Positions 9,049-18,619 of a DNA stretch of 64,000 nucleotides are shown here, in pieces. Where the stretch lies: assembly GCF_005780185.1 (NCBI RefSeq), contig NZ_VBUI01000006.1:62001-126000 (forward strand), written 5' to 3'. The position numbers and the translations under genes were made by a program. This stretch comes from Halomonas urmiana. GTDB lineage: Bacteria > Pseudomonadota > Gammaproteobacteria > Pseudomonadales > Halomonadaceae. The notes beneath the pieces are model-generated. The model was not told the DNA's origin, searched no databases, and saw nothing but the letters and a program-made list of their open reading frames with translations. Numbering within the stretch: position 1 is the stretch's first letter; the number at the start of each line of letters is the position of its first letter.

Positions 9049-9414
9049 TCAGTCGAGCAGCCAGAGAAAGGGCAGCAGCGATACGGCGAGCACCGCGGCG
9101 GCCAGCAGGGCCAGCAGCAGCGTGCGCAACGGCCGACGCTTGAGGCGCCGCCACAGGGTCGGCGCCTCGCCTTGGGCGGCGAGGCGCGCCTGCTCGTCTC
9201 GCATGCGCTCGCCGAGTGTCTGCTGGTAGGTGTCGATCAGCGACCGGGCCTGCTCCCGCTGGTTCTCGTCGCGTAGCCATATGGCCGCCACGCCGAGTCC
9301 CCAGAAGCCGGCGCGGGTCTCATAGGTCGCGATGGCGTGCTCGTCGAGCAGCCGACGCACCTCCTCGGCCTCCTCATCGGGCACGTTGCCCAGGTGAAAC
9401 AGCAGCTTGGCCAC
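9049..9414 (-). CDS. DUF6164-like small membrane-anchored protein
   Basis: 121 aa. The N-terminal MAKLLFHLGNVPDEEAEEVRRLL and the GFWGLGVAAIWLRDENQ segment match my memory of the DUF6164 family; a charged linker follows and the C-terminus has one or two hydrophobic segments (LLLALLAAAVLAVSLLPFLW). Probably an inner-membrane protein with its soluble part in the cytosol. It is the last gene of the minus-strand run after nosL; co-transcription with nos is possible but function is unknown. Confidence 0.7.
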   Translation of the reverse strand: MAKLLFHLGNVPDEEAEEVRRLLDEHAIATYETRAGFWGLGVAAIWLRDENQREQARSLIDTYQQTLGERMRDEQARLAAQGEAPTLWRRLKRRPLRTLLLALLAAAVLAVSLLPFLWLLD

Positions 9415-9488
9415 CTCGCACTCCTCAGTTCGTCATATCCATCGTGTCGCCGATCGGCGCCCCGAGCGGGGGCCGCCTCCCTGCCCGG

Positions 9489-10061
9489 TCAGCGGACGGC
9501 CTGGCCGCAGAGGCGCTGCATGCGCGCGATCGCCTCGCCGGCCCCCGTTAGGTCGAAGGCCATGAACCAGGGATCGTCCTCGCCGCGCATCAGGCGCAGG
9601 CGCAGCAGCTCGCCGTCGGCCATCTCGTCGAGCAGCAGGTCCAGCTCGGGCAGCGCGATGCGCACGTAGAAGCCGCGGTCGCCGCGTTCGGTGACGAAGG
9701 CGGCATGGCCACTGTGGATGGTCTCGTAATCGACGCGCAGGTCGGCGGGCACGCGGTTCACCGTGGCGCTCTCGGGCTGGTAGGCGTCGAGCTCCACGCG
9801 AAGCTCCAGCCAGGGCAGGTCGCAGGCCCCGGCGCTGGCGTTGACGCTGAAGAGCGAATCGCTGTAGCTGTGCTGGTCGAGGGCGCGGAAGTGGCGCGCC
9901 TCGCCGAGCGACAGGGCCAGGGAGTGCCAGCCGCCGTGGGCCCGGGCGTCGCTGGTATTGTAGTTCGTGGCCGCGGCGGGGCCGGCCAGCAGCAGGCCTG
10001 CCGACAAGAACAGCGTCGAGAACAGCGGCAGGAACGGGGCGAGACGCGAACGGCGGGGCAT
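9489..10061 (-). CDS. hypothetical secreted protein downstream of nosL
   Basis: 190 aa. I do not recognise the family. The start at 10061 gives MPRRSRLAPFLPLFSTLF and a clear signal peptide ending near GPAAA-TNYN, with gaggaag upstream. The mature part is mixed alpha/beta in composition, has two cysteines (SAGACDLPW and RLCGQAVR) and ends with VTERGDRGFYVRIALPE and DPWFMAFDLTGAGEAI. A small hairpin (10104-10116, GCCCC/GGGGC) lies between it and nosL. Position next to nosL makes an accessory role in N2O respiration possible, but there is no direct support. Confidence 0.6.
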   Translation of the reverse strand: MPRRSRLAPFLPLFSTLFLSAGLLLAGPAAATNYNTSDARAHGGWHSLALSLGEARHFRALDQHSYSDSLFSVNASAGACDLPWLELRVELDAYQPESATVNRVPADLRVDYETIHSGHAAFVTERGDRGFYVRIALPELDLLLDEMADGELLRLRLMRGEDDPWFMAFDLTGAGEAIARMQRLCGQAVR

Positions 10062-10151
10062 GACATGGGCTTCCTCGGACCGGGACGCGCCCGAGGCTAG
10101 CACGCCCCGGCGGGGCTGTCTTGCGCTCCACCGTCGACGGCTACCCCTCGC

Positions 10152-10694
10152 TCAGTGGGCGGCGTGCGCGTCCATCTCGTCCATGGCGTCGCCCAGTTCG
10201 CCGCGCCCCAGACGCCCCAGCAGATCGAGATCGATCTCCTCATAGGCCACCAGTCGGCCGCCATGATCAGCGCGGAAGGTCTCGGCATCGGGGCGTTCGG
10301 CGAAGGAGGCCAGGGTGTGTCCCATGGCGCCGCGGCGGTCATGGCCGACCACGTACCAGGCGTCGCTGGCCGACACGAAGGCCTCGTCCGCGGGCTGCTC
10401 CCAGGTCGTCTTGCCGATATCGTGGACATAGGCGTGGGAGAGGCGGGTCTCGTTCTCGGGCTGCTTGAGGAAGGTGAAGAGCTCCAGGGTGGAGCAGAAC
10501 TTGCTCGGCGTGTCCTGCCCCTTCAGGAAGGTCTCGCCCTTGGGGCCCGGAAAGTTCTGGATCAGCATGCCGCAGACGTGACAGCTATCGCCGTCCTCGA
10601 TGGGCACCGGCGCGGCGAGGGTCTCGGGATCGGACTCGTTGCAGCCGGTGAGCAGCACGAGGAGCAGCGTCAGCAGGATAAATAAACGGGGCAT
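10152..10694 (-). CDS. nosL: copper chaperone lipoprotein NosL
   Basis: 180 aa periplasmic lipoprotein. The signal peptide ends in the lipobox LLTGC. The NosL copper-binding motif CHVCGM follows (DGDSCHVCGMLIQNFPGPKGE), with conserved KFCSTLELF further on. NosL delivers Cu(I) for assembly of the CuZ centre of nitrous oxide reductase. It is the last canonical gene of nosRZDFYL, 29 nt after nosY. An aspartate- and histidine-rich tail (EMDAHAAH) could add metal ligands. Confidence 0.95.
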   Translation of the reverse strand: MPRLFILLTLLLVLLTGCNESDPETLAAPVPIEDGDSCHVCGMLIQNFPGPKGETFLKGQDTPSKFCSTLELFTFLKQPENETRLSHAYVHDIGKTTWEQPADEAFVSASDAWYVVGHDRRGAMGHTLASFAERPDAETFRADHGGRLVAYEEIDLDLLGRLGRGELGDAMDEMDAHAAH

Positions 10695-10723
10695 GGCAAG
10701 ACTCCGGAGGAGTGGGAGTGGCC

Positions 10724-11548
10724 TCAGGCCGAACGGTGGCGGAAGCGCAGCAGGGCCAGGCCCAGGGGGACGAGGATCCAGGCCATCAGGATCGGTACCA
10801 GCACGGCGGGCTGGAAGGCGCCGCCCTCGGCGATGGCGGTCAGGCCGATGTAGCTGTGGGCCGCCTCGAAGCCGGCCAGGTTGATCAGGCGGAAGCATTC
10901 GGTGGGGTTGAGCAGCAGCAGCCAGGGCAACCAGTCGCCGCCTTGCTCGACGCTGACCAGCAGGGCCAGCAGCCCCAGGTCGAAGACCAGCACGAAGAGA
11001 AACCACACCACCAGGGCGAGGCCGGCGGCCCGGGCCTTCTCGGTGACACAGACGCTGATCAGGTAGGCGAAGGCGATGAAGACCCAGCCCAGCAGCACGC
11101 TGCTGGCGATCAGCAGGCCCATGCCGGCGGCGAGCTCCGCGAGGGCCACGCCCTCGGCGGCCAGCGCGATCACCGCCCCGGCGATACCGAAGCCGAGGAT
11201 CGTTGCGGCGCCGAGGATCAGGCCGTGTCCCAGGAACTTGCCGAGCAGCAGCGAGGTGCGACTGATGGGGTAGGTGAGCAGCAGCAGCAGGGTGCCGGCC
11301 TCCTGCTCGCCCACCACGGCGTCAAAGGCCAGCAGCAGGGCGATCAGCGGGATCAGAAACACCGCCAGGGTGGCCAGGCTGACCAGGGTCGTGGCCAGCG
11401 AGGTGAAGCCCAGCCCGCCGCTGGCCGCGGCCCCGAACCAGGCGATGCCCACGGCCAGCAGGGCCAGCACCAGGGCGATGGCCAGCACCCAGCGGTTGCG
11501 CATGCCGTCGCGGAACTCCTTGTCGGCGATGGTCAGGATGGCAGTCAT
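10724..11548 (-). CDS. nosY: ABC transporter permease NosY
   Basis: 274 aa inner-membrane permease with six hydrophobic segments, beginning MTAILTIADKEFRDGMRNRW, the usual NosY N-terminus. It pairs with the ATPase NosF and the periplasmic NosD in a complex that supports copper-sulphur centre assembly in NosZ. Its start codon overlaps the nosF stop (ATGA at 11545-11548), indicating coupled translation. Confidence 0.94.
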   Translation of the reverse strand: MTAILTIADKEFRDGMRNRWVLAIALVLALLAVGIAWFGAAASGGLGFTSLATTLVSLATLAVFLIPLIALLLAFDAVVGEQEAGTLLLLLTYPISRTSLLLGKFLGHGLILGAATILGFGIAGAVIALAAEGVALAELAAGMGLLIASSVLLGWVFIAFAYLISVCVTEKARAAGLALVVWFLFVLVFDLGLLALLVSVEQGGDWLPWLLLLNPTECFRLINLAGFEAAHSYIGLTAIAEGGAFQPAVLVPILMAWILVPLGLALLRFRHRSA

Positions 11549-12489
11549 CGCGCGTCTCCCGAGGCGGCCCCCCGCGGGGCAGGAGGCGCCGCGGAGAAGT
11601 GAGTGTAGAGGTGTTCCAGGGTCGGTGGCAGCAGCTCGATATCCTTCACGCCAGGCAGGGCCGTCAGGCGGCGCAGCACGGCGAGCTTGGCGTCGGCGGG
11701 CACCGAGAGCGTCACTTCGTGCCCGTTGACGGGCCTGGCCTCGATACGCGGATCCTCCCAGCCATGCCGCCAGTCGTCGTCGCGCATGGGCCCCCAGGCG
11801 CGGATGGTCAGCGGCAGTGACGCCTGCCGGCGCAGGGACTCCATGTCGCCCAGCGCCAGGCGTCGTCCTGCGCCCAGGATCAGGGCACGATCGATATAGG
11901 GTTCCACCCCGGGGAGCATGTGGGATGAGAGCAGCACCGTGCAGCCCCGCTCTCGCAGCTCGCGTACCGTGTCGTAGAAGTCGCGGGTGGCGGCGGGGTC
12001 GAGGCCGGTGGTGGGTTCGTCCAGCAGCAGCAGGCGCGGCTCGCCGAGCAGTGCCTGGGCCAGTCCCAGGCGCTGGCGCATGCCCTTCGAGTAGGTCTTC
12101 ACGCGCCGGCGGGCGGCGGGGCCGAGGCCGACTCGCTCGAGCAGTGCGTCGACCTGACGGCGATCGACGCGCTTGAGGCGGGCGAAGTAGTCGAGTACCT
12201 CGCGGCCGCTGAGTTGCTCATAGAAGCTGACGTTTTCAGGCAGGTAGCCCAGCCGTCGGCGCAGGGTCTCGGCATGGGAGCCGTCGGGGGCGCCACCGAG
12301 CACCGAGACTCGCCCGGCACTGGGCGAGAGCAGCCCGAGGATCAGGTGCATGATGGTGGTCTTGCCGGCCCCGTTATGGCCCAGCAGGGCCAGGACCTCG
12401 CCCTCGTTGACCGAGAGGTCGAGGGCGTCGAGGCGCAGCAGGTCGCCATGGCGCTTGGTCACGCCCTGAAAATCGATCATCGCGGTCAT
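11545..12489 (-). CDS. nosF: ABC transporter ATP-binding protein NosF
   Basis: 314 aa ATPase. Walker A is GHNGAGKTT, the signature loop is YSKGMRQRLGLAQ, Walker B is LLLLDEPTTGLDP, and the switch histidine is in LLSSHMLP. The start at 12489 overlaps the nosD stop by ATGA. NosF drives the NosDFY machine needed for maturation of NosZ. Gene order nosD-nosF-nosY-nosL is the standard one. Confidence 0.95.
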   Translation of the reverse strand: MTAMIDFQGVTKRHGDLLRLDALDLSVNEGEVLALLGHNGAGKTTIMHLILGLLSPSAGRVSVLGGAPDGSHAETLRRRLGYLPENVSFYEQLSGREVLDYFARLKRVDRRQVDALLERVGLGPAARRRVKTYSKGMRQRLGLAQALLGEPRLLLLDEPTTGLDPAATRDFYDTVRELRERGCTVLLSSHMLPGVEPYIDRALILGAGRRLALGDMESLRRQASLPLTIRAWGPMRDDDWRHGWEDPRIEARPVNGHEVTLSVPADAKLAVLRRLTALPGVKDIELLPPTLEHLYTHFSAAPPAPRGAASGDAR

Positions 12490-13817
12490 GCGTCGGCGTC
12501 TCCCGGGTTGCGTGCATTCATGTCGGGTTCCGTCATCAGGGGGGCGCTGTCCTTGACCCCCTGGGGGCGGAACACCGGGAACTGGCGCTGTATCCAGCGC
12601 AGGGCGAGGACCGCGGGGCTGTGCATCAGCAGCTGAGCGACCGGGTAGCGCCACAGCAGGCGGTCCATGGCATCGTTGGGCTCGAAGGGAGTGTCGCCGA
12701 TACCGTCGCCGGCGAGATCCCAGCCCAGGTAGTTGCTCCAGTAGTTGCCCCGGCCCGCCTCGGACCACTCCTGGGGGCGGGTGGCCACGTACATCACCTG
12801 CTGATGGTTGTCGACGAAGGCGTTGCCCACCACGGCATTGTCCTCGGAGCCGGCGGTGAGATGGATGCCGATGTCGCTGTCGGCGAAGCGGTTGCCCTCG
12901 AAGCGGTTGTATTGGGCGTTGTAGACGAACAGCGCCTTGCCCTCGCCGCCGCTGACCAGCCCCTGGCCCTGGGCGTCCCGGCGCTGCTGGATGCCGGTGA
13001 CGCGGTTGTCGCGCAGGGTGGAGTGCGTGATGTTGTTCATCAGGATGCCGTAGTGGCGGTCGTTATCCGAGCGGTTGCCGATCACCGTCAGCCGCTTGGA
13101 CTGCATCAGGGCATAGCCGGTGCGGGTGTCCCGGGTGACGTTGTCCACCAGCCGGTTGTCGTGGGCGTACATGTAGTGCACGCCGTAGCGCAGGTCTTCC
13201 ATGTGATTGTCGCGCAGCAGGCTGTCGCGGCTGGTATCGATGTAGATGCCGTCGCGGGTGCCGTGGATGTCGTTGCCCTCCACCCGGACATTCACGACGT
13301 TGAACAGGTGGATGCCGTTGCCGCGATCCTGGGAGCGCAGCGCGGCGTCGCCCCGGATCACGTTGTCGAGGACCTGGACGTCGCTCACGGCGTCGAGCCA
13401 GATGCCGAAGCCGGGGCCCGTGAGGCGCGAGTCGCGTATCACGCTACCGGCGGCGCTCTCCTCGACGAAGATGCCGGCGTCCATGTCGGTCAGGTTGGCG
13501 CCCCAGTTCTCGATGGTGAGGCCCTCCAGCACGATGTCCGGGGCGGCGAGAGTCACGGCATGCCCCTCGCCGCCGCCGTCGATCGCCGCGCCCGGCTCGC
13601 CCGAGAGGGTCAGCGTACGGTCGATGATCACGGGTCCAGGGTAGCGGCCTTCGGGCAGCATCAGGCGGTCGCCGTCGCTGGCCTGGTCGACCAGCGGCTG
13701 CAGCGGCTCGCCGGGGCGGGCCGTCCAGTCGGCGGCCAGCAGGTTGCCCGGCAGCCACGCGAGCAGCCAGGCGACGAGAAAGAGTCGGGGGACGACGCGA
13801 GGCAGTCGTCGTGTCAT
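12486..13817 (-). CDS. nosD: periplasmic copper-centre assembly protein NosD
   Basis: 443 aa. The start at 13817 is preferred over upstream ATGs because ggagag lies about 5 nt before it and it opens a clean signal peptide (VPRLFLVAWLLAWLPGNLLAA). The rest is a right-handed beta-helix of parallel repeats (NxI/V patterns such as DNVIRGD, GNDIHGTRDGIYID, DNRVTGI), typical of NosD/CASH-domain proteins. It is the periplasmic partner of NosFY in CuZ assembly. Confidence 0.95.
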   Translation of the reverse strand: MTRRLPRVVPRLFLVAWLLAWLPGNLLAADWTARPGEPLQPLVDQASDGDRLMLPEGRYPGPVIIDRTLTLSGEPGAAIDGGGEGHAVTLAAPDIVLEGLTIENWGANLTDMDAGIFVEESAAGSVIRDSRLTGPGFGIWLDAVSDVQVLDNVIRGDAALRSQDRGNGIHLFNVVNVRVEGNDIHGTRDGIYIDTSRDSLLRDNHMEDLRYGVHYMYAHDNRLVDNVTRDTRTGYALMQSKRLTVIGNRSDNDRHYGILMNNITHSTLRDNRVTGIQQRRDAQGQGLVSGGEGKALFVYNAQYNRFEGNRFADSDIGIHLTAGSEDNAVVGNAFVDNHQQVMYVATRPQEWSEAGRGNYWSNYLGWDLAGDGIGDTPFEPNDAMDRLLWRYPVAQLLMHSPAVLALRWIQRQFPVFRPQGVKDSAPLMTEPDMNARNPGDADA

Positions 13818-14024
13818 GCGTCTCTCCGCGAACAAGCGGGAAAGTCCGAGGGCAATACGCTTGGCCGTCATCGCTCGAGGCTGTTCCGAGGGCAAACCGT
13901 CGAGGAGGCGCTGTGAATACTTCCCTGTACGCTACCGACGCCTTCCATGGCGTAGGACCTCCTCTTTGGTTTGCCCCCGGTGCCTCTCACTCCATGAGGC
14001 TAACGGCTTACCCTCCCTTGGCCA

Positions 14025-14043
14025 GCTATCGGGGTTCGATAGC
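14025..14043. terminator. short hairpin just after nosZ
   Basis: gctatcg (14025-14031) pairs with cgatagc (14037-14043) over a 5-nt loop, 2 nt past the nosZ stop on the minus strand. The 228-nt gap between nosZ and nosD (13818-14045) holds no gene that I can support. The hairpin may raise nosZ mRNA relative to nosDFYL. Confidence 0.45.
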
Positions 14044-14045
14044 GA

Positions 14046-15920
14046 TCAGGCCTTCTCGACCAGCATGCGGCCGGTCATCTCCATGTGCATGGCATGGCAG
14101 AACCAGGAGCAGTAGTACCAGTACACCCCGGGCTTGTCGGCGGTAAAGGTGACGCTGGAGGTCTGCTGCGGGCCAATCTCCATGGAGGCGCCGTGGTTGA
14201 CCATCACGAAACCGTGGGTCAGGTCCTCCACCTGGTCGAGGTTGGTGACCACCACCGTCACCTCGTCGCCCTGCTTGACCTTGAACTCGGTCAGGCCGAA
14301 CTGCGGGGCGACCGAGGTCATGTAGACCCGCACCCGGTTGCCGTCGCGGATCACCTTGTTATCGCTCTCGAGGGTGACCCCGTCCGCCTCGGCCATGGCA
14401 CGCGTCTCGGCGAAGAACGGATCGTCACGCGTCCAGGTCCGGCTCGGGTTGAGCTGATCGGCGCGCAGCAGGATGCAGTCGTGGGGCTCGGCGAAGGTGG
14501 GGCCATCGTGGACCAGCTTCATCTCCTCGCCGGAGATGTCGATCAGCTGATCGTTCTCCGGGTGCAGCGGACCCACCGGCAGGAAGCGGTCCTTGGAGAA
14601 CTTGGAGAGCACCACCAGCCATTTGCCGTCGGCGTCCTTGGACTCGGTGAGGCTGGCATGGTTGTGCCCCGGCTGATAGTGGACGTCGAGCTTCTGGCGC
14701 AGATAGTTCACGTCCTCGCCGTTATAGGCGCGGATGGCGTCCTCGATGTTCCACTTGGCCACCTGGCTGTCGATGAACAGCGTGGTATAGGCGTTGCCGC
14801 GACCGTCGTAGGTGGTGTGCAGTGGCCCCAGACCCAGCTCCGGTTCACCGACCACGGCGTCGCGGGGCTCGATGGCATCATCGAACAGCTCGGGTAGCTT
14901 GTCGATGGCGATGATCGAGCAGGTCGGCGAGAGCTTGCCGTTGGCGATGAAGTACTTGCCGTCCGGCGAGGTGTTGAGGCCGTGGGGATTCTTGGGCACG
15001 GGAATGTAGCGGGTCAGCTTGGAGCCCTTGCGGCCGTCGAGCACCGGCACCTCGCTGTCGCCCAGGGTCTCGAACTCGCCGGCGGCTACGGCGGCCTCGA
15101 TGGCCTCGACGTCGAATACCACCACCCAGTCGCGCTCGGCGCGCATGGTATCGGCCAGCGTCATGCCCTTCTCGGAGTTGTAGCAGGTCGAGGCCACGAA
15201 GCGGCCGGTGTAGTCGGCATCGGTGTTGTCGAGGTTGCCATCGACGATTACCTGCCAGGCCACGTCCATGCTCTCGGCATCGATGGCGTTGAACATGGTG
15301 AAGTAGTTGTCGGGACTCTCCAGGTCGCGGCCGTCGTTGATCTGCGGGATCGGCAGCTCGGCGTTGGCGAAGACGTACTTGGTGTGCGGCACCTTCTGCA
15401 GGCGCAGGCCGTGGATAGCCTGCACGTTGGGAATGGAGGTGATCCTGTCCGTCTTCATGATGTCGAGACGGATGCGGGCCACGCGAGTGTTGGCCTTGTC
15501 GTTGATGAACAGGTACTTGCCGTCGTAGCTGCCATCGGTCATGGAGATGTGCGGATGGTGGCAGTCGCCGTTGAGGAAGCGTGACGAGTCGCCGAGGATG
15601 CGCTTCGACTCGTTGGTGATGCCCCAGCCGGTGGCGCTATCGACGTTGAAGACCGGGATGCGCATCAGCTCGCGCATGGAGGGGATGCCCAGTACCCGAA
15701 CCTCCCCCTGATGGCCGCCGCTCCAGAAGCCGTAGTACTCGTCGAGTTCGCCGGGGGCGATCTCGATGCCGTTCTCGGCGGCGTGCGCCTCGCGGCTGCT
15801 CATCAGCGCGCTGGCACCGAAGCCGCCGGCGAGCCCGGCGCCGGCGACGCCGGTCACCGCGCTATTGCGCAGGAAGTGGCGGCGGCCGAGGCTTTCGATC
15901 TCTTTCTTCTTGTCTACCAT
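14046..15920 (-). CDS. nosZ: nitrous oxide reductase NosZ (clade I, Tat-exported)
   Basis: 624 aa catalytic subunit reducing N2O to N2 in the periplasm. A Tat signal is present ([14 protein letters not shown]), the mark of clade I NosZ. The N-terminal seven-bladed propeller supplies CuZ histidines, including the DCHHPH motif and later [16 protein letters not shown] and EPHDC. The C-terminal cupredoxin domain carries the CuA ligands in [12 protein letters not shown]. Both copper sites look complete and length is normal. aggagg lies before the ATG, and the gene starts 3 nt after nosR. Confidence 0.98.
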   Translation of the reverse strand: MVDKKKEIESLGRRHFLRNSAVTGVAGAGLAGGFGASALMSSREAHAAENGIEIAPGELDEYYGFWSGGHQGEVRVLGIPSMRELMRIPVFNVDSATGWGITNESKRILGDSSRFLNGDCHHPHISMTDGSYDGKYLFINDKANTRVARIRLDIMKTDRITSIPNVQAIHGLRLQKVPHTKYVFANAELPIPQINDGRDLESPDNYFTMFNAIDAESMDVAWQVIVDGNLDNTDADYTGRFVASTCYNSEKGMTLADTMRAERDWVVVFDVEAIEAAVAAGEFETLGDSEVPVLDGRKGSKLTRYIPVPKNPHGLNTSPDGKYFIANGKLSPTCSIIAIDKLPELFDDAIEPRDAVVGEPELGLGPLHTTYDGRGNAYTTLFIDSQVAKWNIEDAIRAYNGEDVNYLRQKLDVHYQPGHNHASLTESKDADGKWLVVLSKFSKDRFLPVGPLHPENDQLIDISGEEMKLVHDGPTFAEPHDCILLRADQLNPSRTWTRDDPFFAETRAMAEADGVTLESDNKVIRDGNRVRVYMTSVAPQFGLTEFKVKQGDEVTVVVTNLDQVEDLTHGFVMVNHGASMEIGPQQTSSVTFTADKPGVYWYYCSWFCHAMHMEMTGRMLVEKA

Positions 15921-15923
15921 GGT

Positions 15924-18101
15924 TCACTCCTCCTGAAGAGTCGGGATTCGCTGCAGTTTGCGGTCTCCGGCGGTGCCGGGGTCATGGGTCTCGACGCCGC
16001 CCTTGCCCGCGGCCAGGCGTGCCGCCTTCTCATAGCGCTTGCGGCGCTTGATCACCGGCGGGCAGCGCTGGTCGTCGTGGTAGGTGATCTGGCAATCGAG
16101 ACAGTAGTGACACTCGTTGGCATTGATGTGGCCGTCGGGGTGGATGGCGGCCACTTCGCATTCGTTGGCGCAGATCTGGCACGGGCTGCCGCAGTCGTTG
16201 CGGTGCCGCTTCAACCAGTCGAACAGTCGCAGGCGAGCGGGGATGGCCAGGCCGGCCCCCAGCGGGCAGACGTAGCGGCAGTAGAACTTGTGGTTGAAGG
16301 CCGAGATCGCCACCAGCGCCAGGGCGTAGAGCAAAAAGCCCCACTCGCGCTGGAAGCGCAGGGTGATGGCGGTCTTGAAGGGCTCCACCTCGGCGTAGCG
16401 CTCGGCGGTACCGAGCGAGTGCAACGAGACCGCGAACAGTCCCAGCAGGAGGATGTACTTCACCGCCCAGAGGCGCTCGTGGAGCCCGAAGGGCACCTCG
16501 ATCTGCTTCACGCCCAGCTTGCGGGCGGCCTTGTTGACCAGGTCCTGCAGGGCCCCGAAGGGGCACAGCCAGCCGCAGAAGACGCCGCGGCCCCACAGCA
16601 GCAGGCTGACCGCCACGAAGGACCAGAGGATGAACATCATCGGGTCGATCAGGAACGAACCCCAGCTGAAGCCGCTGATCAGCGAATTGGTGAACGTCAG
16701 GATGTTGACCACCGAGAGCTGGGCCAGGGAGTACCAGCCGATGAACACCAGGGTGTAGACCAGGAAGCCCAGGCGCAGCGGGCGCAGGATCCGCGGATGG
16801 CGCGCCAGCACGTCCTGGAACAGCATGATGACCGTCAGCACGATGAGGCCGGCGGCCAGCACGGCGATCTGGAACGCCTTGTCGCGCCACACCTGTACCC
16901 AGATCGGCTCCTCCACCGGCGGCTCGGGGCGTTCGATGTAGGCCTCGGGGACGCTATAGTCGGCGCTGAAGCGGCGGAACTCGGTGTCCAGGGGGCCGGA
17001 GGCGCGGCGCACCAGCAGCTCCAGCTGCCAGGGCCGACCGGGATCGAAGGCGGCCTCATCGCGGACGATGAAGATGTCGCGCTCGTCGAGGCGCGGTGCC
17101 CCCTCGATGTCCAGCCTGCCCAGGCGGATATGGTCGCGGTCGTGAAAGCTGACCCTGGTGTTGCCCTGGGAGAGCTCGATGCGATCGAAGATGCCGCCGC
17201 GCACGTAGCCCGAGCCCTTGAAGGAGTAGTCGCCACGGCCCATGACCGCGATGGCGTGCTCGCCTGCATCCAGCTCGGCCATCAGCTGGTCGTACTCGGT
17301 CTCTCCTAGCAGGTTGCGGCCCGCAGTGGGCGGGTTCAGATAGGTGGTGAAGAGTTCGATGAAGGTCCGGTCGGCCGGCTGCGGGGTGTGCAGGTAGTCC
17401 TCGGCGGGGCTGCCGGCGAAGGCGGCGTCGACCTCGCCATGGGTCAGACGCAGGCGCCGGATGGTGCCGTCGCCGGTGAGCGTCGCCCAGTCGGCGGGCT
17501 CGAAGACGTCTTCCCGGACCGTTGCTGCCGGGGCGGCAGAGGGGTCGGCGATCAACCCCTGCTCCGCGGCGACCTTCCGCGCGGCCCGGGTGATGGTGTC
17601 GCTGACGACGATGACGGTGACGGTGGCGCCGGAGATGGCGTCCAGCTCTTCACCGATCTTGAGGCGGTCGTTGACGTGGGCGGGCACGTGGTCGTCGGCG
17701 AAGCCCTCGAGCTTCGACTCGGGGATGCCCACCAGCATGATGGGCTCCTCGTGGCTGATGACGTCGGCCTGGACGATACGCCCCTCGAGGTCGATGCCCA
17801 CCAGCAGGTTGACCGGCTTGCCCGAGTAGGCGGGAATCGGCGCCACGTCGACGCTCTCGAAGGCATAGCCGATGAGTTCATCGCCGGCATGCACTTCGCT
17901 CACCGGCCACTGGGACTCGGCGGCCTCGAGCCGATCACTCTCCGGGAACCCCTCGCGAACCTGCGCCAACTCGAGGGCGTGCAGCGATGAGGAGAGCAGC
18001 AACAGGCCAAGAGCGAGTAACAGCACGAGCCATCGAGCTGCGATCCTGTGGCGTATCGACATGGCGGTACCCGGAGAAAAGAGCATGGTAAGGGCGGGCA
18101 T
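15924..18101 (-). CDS. nosR: NosR, flavin-binding membrane regulator/electron donor of N2O reductase
   Basis: 725 aa from ATG 18101 (gaaggg 4 nt upstream); ATG 18062, which opens the cleaner signal peptide MSIRHRIAARWLVLLL, is an alternative start. The periplasmic part holds the flavinylation motif SGATVT. It is followed by transmembrane helices with the polyferredoxin motifs CGWLCPFGAL and CRYVCPLGAG, then a cytosolic ferredoxin-like tail (CQICANECE, CHYCLDCQ). NosR is needed for nosZ expression and for electron transfer to NosZ in characterised denitrifiers. It sits between a cytochrome c gene and nosZ. Confidence 0.95.
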   Translation of the reverse strand: MPALTMLFSPGTAMSIRHRIAARWLVLLLALGLLLLSSSLHALELAQVREGFPESDRLEAAESQWPVSEVHAGDELIGYAFESVDVAPIPAYSGKPVNLLVGIDLEGRIVQADVISHEEPIMLVGIPESKLEGFADDHVPAHVNDRLKIGEELDAISGATVTVIVVSDTITRAARKVAAEQGLIADPSAAPAATVREDVFEPADWATLTGDGTIRRLRLTHGEVDAAFAGSPAEDYLHTPQPADRTFIELFTTYLNPPTAGRNLLGETEYDQLMAELDAGEHAIAVMGRGDYSFKGSGYVRGGIFDRIELSQGNTRVSFHDRDHIRLGRLDIEGAPRLDERDIFIVRDEAAFDPGRPWQLELLVRRASGPLDTEFRRFSADYSVPEAYIERPEPPVEEPIWVQVWRDKAFQIAVLAAGLIVLTVIMLFQDVLARHPRILRPLRLGFLVYTLVFIGWYSLAQLSVVNILTFTNSLISGFSWGSFLIDPMMFILWSFVAVSLLLWGRGVFCGWLCPFGALQDLVNKAARKLGVKQIEVPFGLHERLWAVKYILLLGLFAVSLHSLGTAERYAEVEPFKTAITLRFQREWGFLLYALALVAISAFNHKFYCRYVCPLGAGLAIPARLRLFDWLKRHRNDCGSPCQICANECEVAAIHPDGHINANECHYCLDCQITYHDDQRCPPVIKRRKRYEKAARLAAGKGGVETHDPGTAGDRKLQRIPTLQEE

Positions 18102-18143
18102 GCCGCCCTTCAGGATTGGGCCGGCCCGAAGGCCGGCCGGGGA

Positions 18144-18461
18144 TCAGGGCGTGAGGCTGGCGTAGTAGGCGGCGATATCGGCGATATCCTCGTCGGACAG
18201 CGCCTGGGCCTGGGGGGTCATCATCGCGGACATGCCGCCACCGCGCTCGCCGGCCCGGTAGGCCTTGAGGGCGCTCACCAGGTAGTCGGCGTTCTGGCCG
18301 GCAAGATTCGGATAGATGGGCGCGGTGGCCTTGCCATCGGTGCCGTGACAGGCGGCGCAGGCGGCGACCTTGCCCTCTCCGGCGGTGGGATCACCGGCGG
18401 CCTGGGCGTCCATGCCGAGGAAGGCGCTGCCCAGCAGGGCGGCAACGAGCAATGGCTTCAT
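18144..18461 (-). CDS. small class I c-type cytochrome upstream of nosR
   Basis: 105 aa. A signal peptide ([19 protein letters not shown]) is followed by one heme-binding CAACH and, near the C-terminus, a methionine-containing segment ([10 protein letters not shown]) that can supply the axial ligand. The size and [12 protein letters not shown] motif match cytochrome c553/c4-type monoheme domains. ggaggt precedes the start. It is first in the transcript that continues into nosR and nosZ, so it is a plausible electron donor to NosZ; that role is inferred. Confidence 0.9.
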   Translation of the reverse strand: MKPLLVAALLGSAFLGMDAQAAGDPTAGEGKVAACAACHGTDGKATAPIYPNLAGQNADYLVSALKAYRAGERGGGMSAMMTPQAQALSDEDIADIAAYYASLTP

Positions 18462-18484
18462 AACATACCTCCAGTATGCATCTT
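18462..18484 (-). promoter_or_regulatory. candidate NsrR operator overlapping the ribosome binding site of the cytochrome c-nosR transcript
   Basis: Read on the minus strand, AAGATGCAT begins and GGTATGTT ends a 23-bp element with the NsrR form (AAnATGCAT ... ATGCATnTT). The left half is perfect, the right half degenerate. It lies between an FNR-type promoter and the start codon and includes the ggaggt Shine-Dalgarno. Confidence 0.4.
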
Positions 18485-18538
18485 TAAGTGCTTGAAAAAG
18501 CCTGGATCAAGCTATGAGCTCGCCAGGCGATTGATGCC

Positions 18539-18580
18539 ATGATGCCAGCCATCGCCCGGACGAGGCTTGACGTGCATCAT
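18539..18580 (-). promoter_or_regulatory. FNR/DNR-type promoter of cytochrome c-nosRZDFYL
   Basis: On the + strand 18567-18580 reads TTGACGTGCATCAT, 9 of 10 defined positions of TTGAY-N4-ATCAA. On the minus strand a -10-like CATCAT (18544-18539) is centred 32 bp away, the spacing expected when the box is centred at -41.5. Predicted start is near 18532, about 70 nt before the cytochrome ATG. Confidence 0.65.
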
Positions 18581-18619
18581 GTTCAGCCTAGTCACCCGGC
18601 AGCGACTCGGCCCGTCGAT

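Noticed and set aside
12621-13916. 431-aa open frame on the + strand opposite nosD
   Set aside because: It is antisense to a clear nosD beta-helix protein, has low-complexity Val/Ala/Gly/His composition and arises from high-GC codon bias. Similar long antisense frames lie opposite dctM, aldehyde dehydrogenase, ahpF, nirS and nirN.
18491-18510. TTGAAAAAGCCTGGATCAAG as an FNR box
   Set aside because: The TTGA and TCAA arms are 11 bp apart instead of 6. The properly spaced box is at 18567-18580.
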